Positions 21,580 through 30,757 of a stretch of DNA of 46,383 bases are shown here, one piece after another (within the stretch, counting starts at the first letter, position 1; every line of letters starts with the position of its first letter). Location of the stretch: positions 509,135 to 555,517 of the forward strand of contig PJRA01000314.1 in the NCBI GenBank assembly GCA_016987375.1. Direction: 5' to 3'. The notes under the pieces were generated by a model, which searched no databases, was not told the origin of the DNA, and worked only from the letters and a program-made list of their open reading frames with translations. Source of the stretch: Brachionus koreanus. Taxonomy: Eukaryota; Rotifera; Eurotatoria; Ploima; Brachionidae. The position numbers and the translations under genes were made by a program.

Positions 21580-24500
21580 ATGAAAAAATTTTTACTTTTT
21601 TTTAAAATATTAATTTTATCGCTTGTCTGTAGTTCTGGTATGTCAGAACTAAAGCCGAGTGAAGATTATAAATTTAGTCTAAGCGCTGATGACAGTGATG
21701 AGCTGCAGTACAGGTTGTACTGGAAAGTATTGGAAAAAGATGAAATTCAATTTGAGGTGCATTGTCGTGCAAGTGGTTGGGTTGGATTTGGTTTATCACC
21801 ACATGGCGGAATGGCGGGTAGTGATATAGCCATAGGTTGGGTCAATTCAGACGGAGAAGCTTATCTAAAAGACACACATGCTGTCGGAAATCAAGCACCG
21901 ATTGTTGATTCGGTTCAAAATTGGCATCTAATTGACGCATCGGAGCAAAACGGATTTACTGTTTTGAAAATGAAACGAAAGCTATACACTTGTGACGAAC
22001 AAAATGACTTTGATATTAAGTTTGAAACTCAGCGGTTGATATTTGCCTGGTCGGATTATGATCCTGATAATGAGCTATTGAATTGGTCTTATCATGGAGC
22101 AAATAGAAGAATTAAATCAGTGGTTTTATTAAACTTTGCTGATGAGACTAGTGGTTCACTCATAGATTCAGAGATTACTGACTCTTTTGAATATCGTTTA
22201 AATAATGTAAGAAATTATTTTATTAAAATTAGAGAGATAATTTGGCTTTTGTTTGTTTTAGTCTAAAATTCATTCTTTAAGCTGTATCAGCTGATACAAA
22301 GTTTGTATCACATTAAGGTGAAATTTTGTTTTAATTTTATTTATTTGTTTATCTGTATCGAGCTAAGGCTCCTTCAGATTAAAAATAAAATATCAAAAAA
22401 AAATCCAAATAAGAATTAAATAAAATAAAAAGTAAGATAAAGGTATATGGTTGAAATAGAATGATCAAAAATTTTCTTATTAACAAAGGGTCTAATCTAT
22501 AGACAATGAGATTATATTTTTTTCAGCATTAAAAGTGTTCTTTTGCAATATAAGCAAGAGTTACACAATGGTCAGTTACCAGTCCACTTCTTTTTAGCAT
22601 TTTCATAAATGACATATCAAATAACAAAAAAAACAAACTCTTTTGTTTTTGAAGATAATTTGGCTTCTTTTTTTTAATCAGAAAGGAAATCTTGAAAACG
22701 TGATTAATATGTACCTTAAAGAAGGCATTGTGAAATTTCATATAAAACCAAAAGTAAAGAATTTTAGAAATTTTTGTTCTAATGGTCAAAAATTTTTTCT
22801 GCAGATGAAAAAAAGTGAAACAAATTGATTGCGATTTATTTTCAATATTGTTATATTTATATTTGAATTTTGCAGACTTTTGCACTAGATGAAACAACAG
22901 TTGTTTCACTTTGTTTCATCTGCAGAAAAAAAATTTGACCATTAATTAAATTTTGACCAATTTTAGAACTAAAGTTCTAAAATTTTTTAATTTTTGTTTT
23001 GGAAGCTTTGTATGAAATTTCATATTTACCAAAAAGGAGTTAAAAAATGACTTTAAAAATATTCAAAATTCATGTTTTATGATCTTTAATAATGAAAAAA
23101 CAGAAGTTAAATCAGAGTTGGTCAAAAGTCAAAGTTAGACTTTGACATAGAAATTATATTAAGCTCTTTTCATCAATGCGTTCCTCGCATAAAATAAAAC
23201 TTTTTAAAAATATTTACAGATAAAACTTAAGAAATATTAACAATGATTAAATGTAATTTAAAAACATTAAAATTCGAAACTAAATCCTAAAAATATTTCA
23301 TTTATAGTAAAAATTTATTTTAAAATGTTAATTTTTACTTAAATTGAAAAATATTTTTACCAAAAAGTTTTTTACTTGATTTTAAAAACAAGATTTAAAG
23401 TCTAAGTCCAAACTTGACTTATTATTTAAAATTGAGATTTATAAATTTTAAAAAGAAATCGTTATATTTCTCATCTATCTAAGGAAGACTTTTCTCATGG
23501 CCATGGTGAGTTTCAAACCAAATTTTAAGGGTAGTTTTCGAGGTTGTGAGAACTAGCCATTCAGTAATCTATCAAAGAGCAAAAAAATATATTTTTTTCA
23601 AAGGTTTAAAGCAGATAAATAGCAAAGTAATTATTTGATTTGAATATTTGGCAAAGTAAAGTTTTTTTTATCAATTTTCAGTCCACTTTAGACATTTCAA
23701 ATTTTAATTTAAAATAATTGCGAATTTGTTATGTAATGTAGTTGGGCATTTAAATTTTTTAGCTAGAAGAGCTTATTGAAAACTGATCAAAAATTTTACT
23801 TTGCCTTTGAATTTTCGTAAGATATTCCAATTTTTTATGTTAAATAAATTCTTTTAACTTTTTGGATAAAAAAAAACCTAATTTTATTTTGATGATTGAT
23901 GTCTGACTAAAAATCAGAGATTGGGGCTGGAGTCAAATGATTTTTTTCACATTTAAAATTATAACAGTTATTTCTATAACAAAAATAATCAGACAAAATT
24001 GAAGTTTTCAAAAAATATTTTATAAAAGACTAATCAATGTTTGAAAATGAAAATGTGTGTTATAAAATGAATCTTGCCAAAAAAGCTATTCTTTTCTTTT
24101 TTTAAATCTAATTGTTTTTATTAAGCACTTAATTCCAGCCAAAGACACATACTATCTTTGTCAAATGTTTAAAATTCCTCCACTTAAAACCGATCTTCAT
24201 TTAATTTCCTACCAAGTACTGATTGAAAAAGAAAGCTTGAGTTTTGTGCATCATTTTGATGTGTACATGTGCAAATCGAGTGATTTTGAAAAGGTTAAGA
24301 ACATTTCCAATATGGGATATGAGTGTGGACCGGGTATAGATGATGAAGCTTCATCCAATATTTTGAAAGGAATCTGTGAGGTTCGCACAATGGTGTTTGC
24401 ATGGGTAATTATTAGTGCTTAATAATAATATAAAAGAAAAATATTTAAATTGAAGGCAGTTGGAGGAAAGCGCTCAATAAGTTTTCCTGAAAACACTGGT

Positions 24501-27500
24501 TTTCGATTTTCGAAATCAGACCACGAAACTGTGATGGTTATTAATTATCACTTTAATAATCCAATGATTGCGAAAGGTAAGGTTTTTTAAATATTCTTTA
24601 AATTTACAGTTTTTTTAACCTTTTCATTTTATGAATAAAAACAAGTAAAAGTTAGCTAATCTTCTTGAAATGTTAAACATTTTGCTCTATTGACATCAGC
24701 ACTTAATTCGATTCCTCTCTTGAATCAAGCATTCTTTTAAATATTTTATTGAGAAATTTTTGAGCTCAAACAATCTATATATTTGAGTTTTATAACTAAA
24801 TAATATCACTTTTTAGTACGTCAAGCTCTGAGAATGAAATAATTGTAATTAACTGAAAAACCGTTCATCTATGAGGATTTTTCAAGTAGTTTCCAACTAG
24901 AATGACTGGTCTACATGATTTTTTCTTCCTCTGAATGCTCGTATCACCACTTTTAAATTTTTAAACCAATTTTTGTTCAATTTTTTTAAACACTTTCACC
25001 TTCACTGCTTTGCTGAATGACTTTTTTTTCTAATAATGACGCAGAAAAATTACCAAAATTTCAAAATTATCATTTTATAAATTTTTTTTAACATTTAATA
25101 TGACTTAAAGCTTTAGAATTACAAAGATGCTAAAATAAAAAATATTATATGTCTCAACATAATAATATAAAAGATTAATGATTTATGAAACTGCTGCTTA
25201 ATTTTTTCAAAATAATTAAATTAAGGGATTCAATAAAGGTTTATTACACTTCTATGAATTTAAATTTCAGATAGAGAACACCTTTTGGTTCTTAGCTTAA
25301 TTTTCAAGTTAAACAAATAGTTCATAATGGCGATTATGGGTTTTATGGTCTTATAACGGGTGATGCATAAGTAAATGGACAAAAAAGTCAAATTCCTTCA
25401 ACTTTAATTTAATGCGGTTAATCAGCTGTTGCTCTGTTGAGGCTTGCCAACCTCCCTCGTATACTTTTTCACTCAAACAACCCCAAAAATTTTCGATTGG
25501 GCGCGCTTGAGGGACATTTGGCGGATTGATATCTTTGGTCACATAATTTACATTTTCGTTCATCCATGTTGTGCTTACCATAGAATAGTGAGCAGACGCT
25601 AAGTCAGGCCAAAAATCGTAGTCAAGGTCTTCATGATACTAATGTATAAATGGGAGCAGTCGTTAATTCAAGCATTCGTCGAAATAGATGCTCGAATTGA
25701 TGGCAACCGACTTTAATAATCGAAAAAGAGGCTTATACATACCTCGATCAGATATGGCTATCCAAACAAGCACCTTCTTTGGAAACTTCTCTTTTCCAGC
25801 AAACTGAACACTGTCCGGACTAGTAGACTTGTCATTTGTGTAATATCCAGCATTTCCCGGCATGTTGTCGCCCGCCAAAGTAAAGTACTTTTCGTCGTCC
25901 AAAATAAGCGAACATGGTGAACGATATAGCATATTTGAAAGTTTTTTACTCAATTTCTTGGCTTTCTCATGCTGTACGGCGCTATATTTTGGTGTTTTTT
26001 CACGTTTACGAAATGAAATATCCATTTTTGTTAACTGCCGGCCAACTGTTGTCTGGTGGACATTAAATTTTCTTGCTAGACGCCTTTGACTCACTCCAGT
26101 TCGGTTATTGGTCAATCTCTTCAGTTTTGTCTAATTTTAAAAAATTTCTTTTGCAATATTATAGCTAATTTTTAGTAGTTTATAAATAAATATATATATG
26201 ATCACCTGATCATTTGCATGATCGGGCAAGTTAACTTAACTTTTGTCCATTTACTTATGCATCACCCGTTATCTGCATCCTTTTAAATTTTAAAATTTTA
26301 AGAGACAATTTTTGACCAAGCTTTAATCACAACAAAATGTGATTATAGAACACAATATGCATTATCACAAAAAGGAAAAAGATTAAAAATTAATACTAAT
26401 AAAAGTTTTTTCTTAATAAAATATTTAAAACAAAATAAAGTAAAACAAAATCAAGTATTTTTTCTAAGATCACAAAGATAAATCTGGACTAAAATTTAAA
26501 TTCACCAAAAACTTGCGAAAATACGATTTAGGAGTTTTAACTGTTGGTATTCCCACGACTCAATTGGACATAGTAGTTCCTCCAAGAACTGAATCAGTAA
26601 AACTTTCAACAATTTGCTATTCAGACTGCACCGAGGTTAATTAAAATCTTTCCAAAAAAATTAAATATCATTTTTTTTTCAGAAATTTCTACCTAAAGAG
26701 GGTATAACTGTGTTTGCTGGCAATCTTCATACTCATTTGGCTGGAAGAGCTTTAAGAACCAAGCTGGTACGAAATGGAAAAATTATTAAATATCTTTTTG
26801 ATGATCAAAATTATGATTTCAACTATCAATCGAATATTTTAATTCAACCAACTAAGCTTTTTCCAGTAATTAAGCTTCAATTTAATTCATATAAAAACTT
26901 TAAAGGGTGATTTGTCTTTTTTAAAGGGTGATTCGCTAATTCTAGAGTGCACCTATAGCTCTAAAAATAAAAATCAATTTACTCTGGTATATATTTCATA
27001 CTTGATAGTATTTTTTTTGTAGAATAATTTACTTAAAGGGTGGTTTTGGTACAAAAGATGAGATGTGCATAAATTTTATCTACTACTATCCGAAAATAGA
27101 CTTTCAAAGTTGTTCGTCTGTAAAATTGGACGAGGATTTGACACATTTCTACGGAAAATTGTAAATTTCCTAAAAATTAAAAAACAAAGAGATTATTTTT
27201 TGATACTTGATCAAGTGAATCATTCGTTTCTCTAACGGGAACTGACTTTGAAAAATCAATTCGAAATAGCTCTAAATTAATTGAGAAACATATTAAAAAG
27301 TTAGAAGTATCACAAGTTTTGATTGAAAAATTTAAAAATTTCTATCAAAATTCTGATTTCCATAATGGATTTTGCATGGTAAAAAATTTAAATTAATTTT
27401 TTTTTATATTTACAAATTGTTTCTCTTTATTTTAAGGGAGACAAAAACTCATCTTTTGTTTTGCTTGGTAAAAAGAAATTTTTAAATCCGCCTAAAGGTT

Positions 27501-27529
27501 TCAATGAAAACAAAAACTGCCTTGTATAA
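21580..27529 (+). CDS. MOXD1: MOXD1-like copper-dependent monooxygenase (DBH-like), 9 exons, 601 aa
   Basis: Exons: 21580-22206, 24126-24404, 24456-24576, 26478-26635, 26683-26865, 26927-26986, 27039-27160, 27216-27378, 27437-27529; phases agree and length is close to vertebrate MOXD1 (about 613). The ATG precedes a signal peptide (KKFLLFFKILILSLVCSSG). A DOMON domain follows (about 27-185; GWVGFGLSPHGGMAGSDIAI). Next is the two-part copper type II monooxygenase core (PAKDTYYLCQMF...). CuH ligands are HH at 251-252 and His in VINYHF near 333; CuM ligands are HTH at 411 and 413 and Met near 485 (GTKDEMC). All expected ligands are present, so activity is likely. The substrate is unknown. Acts in the secretory pathway. 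Introns 1 and 3 host a MITE and a mariner. Confidence 0.88.
22283..22298. repeat. Perfect 16-bp palindrome
   Basis: TGTATCAG followed by CTGATACA, with a further TTTGTATCA a few bases on. It lies at the start of MOXD1 intron 1. Protein binding site or repeat debris; no function is claimed. Confidence 0.5.
22353..22384 (+). repeat. Dispersed repeat core, copy 1
   Basis: A 32-bp core starting CTGTATCGAGCTAAGGCTCC recurs at 39711-39742 with one C/T difference. In both copies it is preceded by a T-rich run and followed by an A-rich tail. It looks like the conserved 3' end of a retroposon; no coding part was found next to it. Confidence 0.65.
22780..22944. mobile_element. 165-bp MITE with long terminal inverted repeats
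   Basis: The arms pair over about 45 bp with a few differences: left TAATGGTCAAA... through TTTTCTGCAGATGAAA and AAGTGAAACAA, right the mirror ending TTTGACCATTA. The short centre has no ORF. TTA/TAA at the outer edges may be the target duplication. This is the shape of a non-autonomous DNA transposon, placed in intron 1 of the MOXD1-like gene. Confidence 0.8.
25097..25170 (+). repeat. Dispersed repeat, copy 1
   Basis: ATGACTTAAAG followed by AGAATTACAAAGATGCT and TATGTCTCAACAT recurs at 41527-41625 in the same order and strand, with an insertion between the parts in the second copy. Both copies lie in introns. Type unknown. Confidence 0.5.
25351..26115 (-). pseudogene. Mariner transposase with two in-frame stops
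   Basis: One frame runs through the element. An N-terminal helix-turn-helix (VSQRRLARKFNVHQTTVGRQL) has the usual spacing, then come D1 (LILDDEKYFTLAGD), the VLVWIAIS strand, D2 (DFWPDLASAHYS) and the third acidic residue in PQARPIENFWG, so the triad is DD..E. Two stops, TAA at 25663-25665 and TAG at 25639-25641, lie between D1 and D2 and block translation. The start codon region is also lost, with a stop just upstream of the helix-turn-helix. The reading frame ends by running into the left TIR. It is inactive as it stands. Confidence 0.88.
25356..25384. repeat. Left terminal inverted repeat of the mariner element
   Basis: 29 bp starting directly after the TA at 25354; identical to the reverse complement of 26241-26269. 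Confidence 0.9.
26241..26269. repeat. Right terminal inverted repeat of the mariner element
   Basis: 29 bp ending directly before the TA at 26270; mirror copy of the left end. Confidence 0.9.
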
Positions 27530-27614
27530 ACCTAATTAATTTTTTTTTAAATGAAAATTACTAGCTAAAATAAAATTTAAAACAAAAACCTTTAAAAATT
27601 TAATTTAAAAATAT
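27530..27614. other. Short intergenic gap
   Basis: Nothing seen apart from A/T runs. Confidence 0.4.
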
Positions 27615-27812
27615 ATGCAAAAATATATGCAAAAAAATATCTTTTTAAACTTAAATATTTTGAATTACATAAACTTTGCTGAACTTTGTTCTGAACTATT
27701 AGAACAAATGAATGCTTCACTTCAAACAAAAAATTATTCTTCTTTGGTCGAACAAAAGCTAGGTTTGTTTCTTCAAGATAATCCTAGACTTCATATTGAT
27801 AAAATAAAATAG
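27615..27812 (+). CDS. Short unidentified ORF, coding-like C-terminal part
   Basis: The 65-codon ORF is low-complexity at first (two MQK YMQK-like tandem words), but from about 27670 to the stop it has a residue mix typical of real protein (FAELCSELLEQMNASL, then KLGLFLQDNPRLHIDKIK). It may be a terminal exon of an undetected gene or a fragment of one. No splice acceptor with a clear pyrimidine tract was found just upstream. Family not recognised. Confidence 0.3.
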   Translation: MQKYMQKNIFLNLNILNYINFAELCSELLEQMNASLQTKNYSSLVEQKLGLFLQDNPRLHIDKIK

Positions 27813-27883
27813 TTTAAAAAATAAAATGCAAAATTTTAGATTTGGTCTAATCAGCTAGTGGTGTTATAACAAACATACTATGA

Positions 27884-28057
27884 CTCAGTAAAGTGACGAT
27901 CCAGATTGGAAAAGACACTGTCGTGTCACACTTGTTAGTGGTTAAAAACTTATTGTTCGATTGTCTAATTGGACGTGATTTACTTCCCTATTCCCACACA
28001 CTCAAAAACATGTCCAGTTTGATTAAAAAACTGTTTAAGATATCTCAAACCAGTTGA
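27884..28057 (+). pseudogene. Fragment of an LTR-retrotransposon aspartic protease
   Basis: An open frame of 57 codons reads KVTIQIGKDTVVSHLLVVKN then a FDCLIGRDLLP ending. The hydrophobic-hydrophobic-GRD/N-ll motif after a 'VVKNL.FDCLIG' strand is the C-terminal part of retropepsin in gypsy-type Pol. The catalytic DTG and everything after the protease are missing, and a stop precedes it at 27881. It is an isolated remnant, 75 bp beyond the previous ORF and upstream of a LINE. Confidence 0.65.
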
Positions 28058-28377
28058 TATCTAAAACTGATGACAATGATAGAAAAGAGAAGGCTAGAGC
28101 TAGGCTAGAGGTGTTACTTAATTTTCTAATTAAATTAAAGATTTTATTATTATTTATTTGTTTTAAGCCTCATTGAAAAAATTTAAAAAATACAAAATAC
28201 AAACTTTTTTGCGTAGCACTATCTTAAGACAGTTATTAATTTGACAATAATTTATGTAAATAATTCTTTTTTTAAATGATCGTATAAAATTTTAAATAGG
28301 TGGGTATTCAAATATCTTAACAGTAAGATGAGTATAAAACCGGTGATCTATTCTTTGACTAAAGATGATGGTTAGAT
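28058..28377. other. Region between the two retroelement fragments
   Basis: No further pol motif could be read. The tail near 28300-28377 may already belong to the LINE, as it leads without a gap into its ORF. Confidence 0.4.
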
Positions 28378-29650
28378 ATGATTCTCAATAAATTTTTTCA
28401 GTCGGTTTTCTCAGAGTCAAGCTCTCTCTTAGTCGATTCAGCAATTACAAATGATGTACCTAAATGCCCATTTAAAATTAATGAGATAACGTCAAAAGAA
28501 ATCATTTTTAATGTTAAAAATAAAAATAAAGGTATTAAAAAATGTTGGCTGACCGGTGGCTTGACCACGAGTCAGTCGTTTTTATTTAATAAAGTAAAGA
28601 AAAAGTTTCAAAAGCTGATTTATGCAGCTAAAAACAGTTCTAAAAACAGTGGCACAACACATGTGACTAGTGTTGTGCCACAAGGCTCTGTCCTCGGTCC
28701 ATTGCTCTTCACAATTTTTATTAATGATTTGCCCAACAAACTAAAAAACAAATGTCTACTTTATGCAAGATATTCAAGACAACTGCAAGATATTCTGTAT
28801 TATCGGTCGATACAATCCGCATGAATCATTTAAGTTACTTCAAGAGGATATTGATTCATTAATTAGCTGGTGTAATGAATGGTCTATGGATCTAAATTTT
28901 GATAAATGCGAAATTATGAGTTTTAATCGAAATCAAGGGCTCCAAAATGATTATAATATGAATGATATAGCAAATGGAAAAGCTCATCTTGTCTCAAGAT
29001 CCCGGATTCACGAAGACTTAGGAATATGGATTCAAAACGATTTAAAATGGCATTCTCAATTTTGCTCAGCAGCCTCAAAAGGCAACAGAATACTTGGTCA
29101 AGTTCTTCATGGTATTAAATTTCGGACACAGATGGTCATTAAATTACTTCATACAAGTCTTGTTAGGCCTCACTTAAAGTATGCTATTCCTGTATGGTAC
29201 CCATATCTAGAGAAAGATAAAAGAATTCTAGAGGCTGTTCAACGAAAAGCTACTTGTGCTATCTCCGGTTTTAAAGATATAAATTACAATGATAGACTAA
29301 AGGCTCTAAACCTGACGAATTTAACTGAAAGGCGAATGAGAGGTGACTTCAATTCAAATGTTTAAAGTTAAAATATATATTGATCACATCAAATGGTAAT
29401 CTCCACTCACTTTTTCAAGCAGAAGTACAAGAGGTCATCCATACAAAATTAAAAGAGAAATAATCAAAAATTGTGCCCAAAGATATCACCTCTTCAATAA
29501 TCGTGTAGTAAATGGCTGGAATAAGTTGGGAGTGGATGAGTGGAAGCTCAATCTAGTGATATTTTTAAAGCAAAGATAGACAAAAACTTTCATTATATTT
29601 TTTGCATATAATCCGTTGTCAGATTTACGCATTTATGCGTTGCAATAAAC
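28378..29650 (+). pseudogene. LINE ORF2 with internal deletion and frameshifts
   Basis: The segment starts with ILNKFFQSVFSE, the part between endonuclease and reverse transcriptase in CR1/Jockey-like elements. It then jumps to KKKFQKLIYAAKNSS, skipping most of the fingers and palm motif A. Motif B is intact (VVPQGSVLGPLLFTIFINDLP, about 28672-28733). The catalytic motif C is ruined: the position where YADD is expected reads YARYSR, with a local duplication and a shift near 28765. A second frame covers the thumb and connection (LISWCNEWSMDLNFDKCEIM ... LVRPHLKYAIPVWYPYL ... LTERRMRGD, to 29361). A third gives TRGHPYKIKREIIKNCAQ and VVNGWNKLG to about 29575. Confidence 0.88.
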
Positions 29651-29693
29651 CACTATACTATACTATAAGTATACTATACTATACTATACTAAT
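29651..29693 (+). repeat. ACTAT microsatellite tail of the LINE
   Basis: About eight tandem ACTAT/TATAC units follow directly after the LINE 3' UTR. A simple-repeat tail in place of poly(A) is typical of several non-LTR clades and fixes the 3' end of this copy. Confidence 0.75.
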
Positions 29694-30066
29694 ATTTATT
29701 GCATGACAAAAAAATATTCCTTTCAAATTCAAGCTTAAAAATTATTTTGACAAAAAGACTGTTTCCTTTTTTCCCATATTTATATTAATATTATGAAATC
29801 TGATCTTATATGAACCCTCTTTTTATAAATTGCAGAAGGGCAATATTTAAATGGAAATAGTGTATTGTACTTGACACTCAAAAACCTGTGGTGTCAATTT
29901 GACACTTTTTTGAAAGAAAATCTTGAATAATTTGATTTTTCAAACGAAATTTTTAAAATTCTTGATTTTTAACTTATTTCACTGATATGAATAACCAAAA
30001 AAATCTTTTTGATGATGAATAAAAAATGATTCAGCTTCAACTTTGGTTTTATCAAAAAAGGCTTAA

Positions 30067-30225
30067 TTGGTGTTAGATAAAAAATGCCAGATTAGAAAAT
30101 GTAATCAGCACAAATCAACCTTTACTTGTTGTTTATGTAAAAAAGAAGCTTGTAACACTTGTACTGAAGAGACAGTTGTTAGCTCAATTTGCAAAATTTG
30201 TTACGAAAAAGGAAAAAGGCTTTAA
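30067..30225 (+). pseudogene. Cysteine-rich zinc-ribbon-like fragment, possibly a transposase C-terminus
   Basis: A 52-codon frame, opened by a stop at 30064 and closed by TAA at 30223-30225, contains ten cysteines in pairs: KKCQIRKCNQHK, TCCLCKKEACNTC and ICKICYEKG. The order CxxxC, CxxC, CxxxxCxxC, CxxC resembles the C-terminal RING-like or zinc-ribbon domain of piggyBac-type transposases, which ends the protein just as here. No DDD catalytic part was found upstream. A host zinc-finger exon is an alternative. Confidence 0.45.
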
Positions 30226-30757
30226 TTTAAAACTTTTTTGATTAACAATTTTTTTATCTAAATATTTGAATAAAATTTGATAATTTTCACTTAGTTGTAT
30301 GCAAAAGCCAAAACTAATTCCTTAATTAGAATTAGTTTTTATGTAATTGTAAACTTAATCCGTTTTTCTACTGAGTAAATAATTATTTCAAAAGAAACCT
30401 CTTCGTTTGATTTTTTACTCATAGATTCGAAATTATCAGAACTCTTAAAAATTTTTAGAATTTTTAATCAGTTTGATCAATAGTAGGAAACTTACTTTGA
30501 TATTTAAAATTATTAATTGATTTAATTATTCAGACAAAAATTTGTAAACATTATGATTTAAAATTTAATACTTATGCGATTTTTTTGAAATTGTTCAAAT
30601 TTAAACTATTCAATATTTTATTTCACATTTATTAACTTGAAAAATTCATTCCATTCGATTTAATACCTTAATTACTTAGGATACTATTAAAAATGGGTAT
30701 TTTTTCAATTTAGTATAATCAAAAAAATAACGAAAAAAATCTTCTTTGTTATTTTAG
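30226..30757. repeat. Intergenic with an 11-bp hairpin at 30310-30339
   Basis: AAAACTAATTC and GAATTAGTTTT pair perfectly around an 8-nt loop (CTTAATTA), 85 bp after the cysteine-rich fragment. It could be a remnant of a transposon end. The rest is AT filler. Confidence 0.4.

Larger units (their letters stand above)
25356..26269 (-). mobile_element. Tc1/mariner transposon, 914 bp, perfect 29-bp TIRs, TA target duplication
   Basis: Left end 25356-25384 and right end 26241-26269 are perfect inverted repeats of 29 bp beginning ACGGGTGATG, flanked by TA at 25354-25355 and 26270-26271. The transposase gene inside is on the minus strand and disrupted. Perfect ends with a broken gene suggest a fairly recent insertion, or recent mobilisation in trans. 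It sits in intron 3 of the MOXD1-like gene, in opposite orientation to the host gene, so it is removed by splicing. Confidence 0.92.

Noticed and set aside
22529..22909. 126-codon minus-strand ORF in MOXD1 intron 1
   Set aside because: Low-complexity Phe/Lys-rich translation that overlaps the MITE; no domain seen.
26902..26935. Duplicate AAAGGGTGATT acceptors before MOXD1 exon 6
   Set aside because: The upstream one would insert residues absent from the family; the downstream site gives the PGDSLILEC match, so only that was used.
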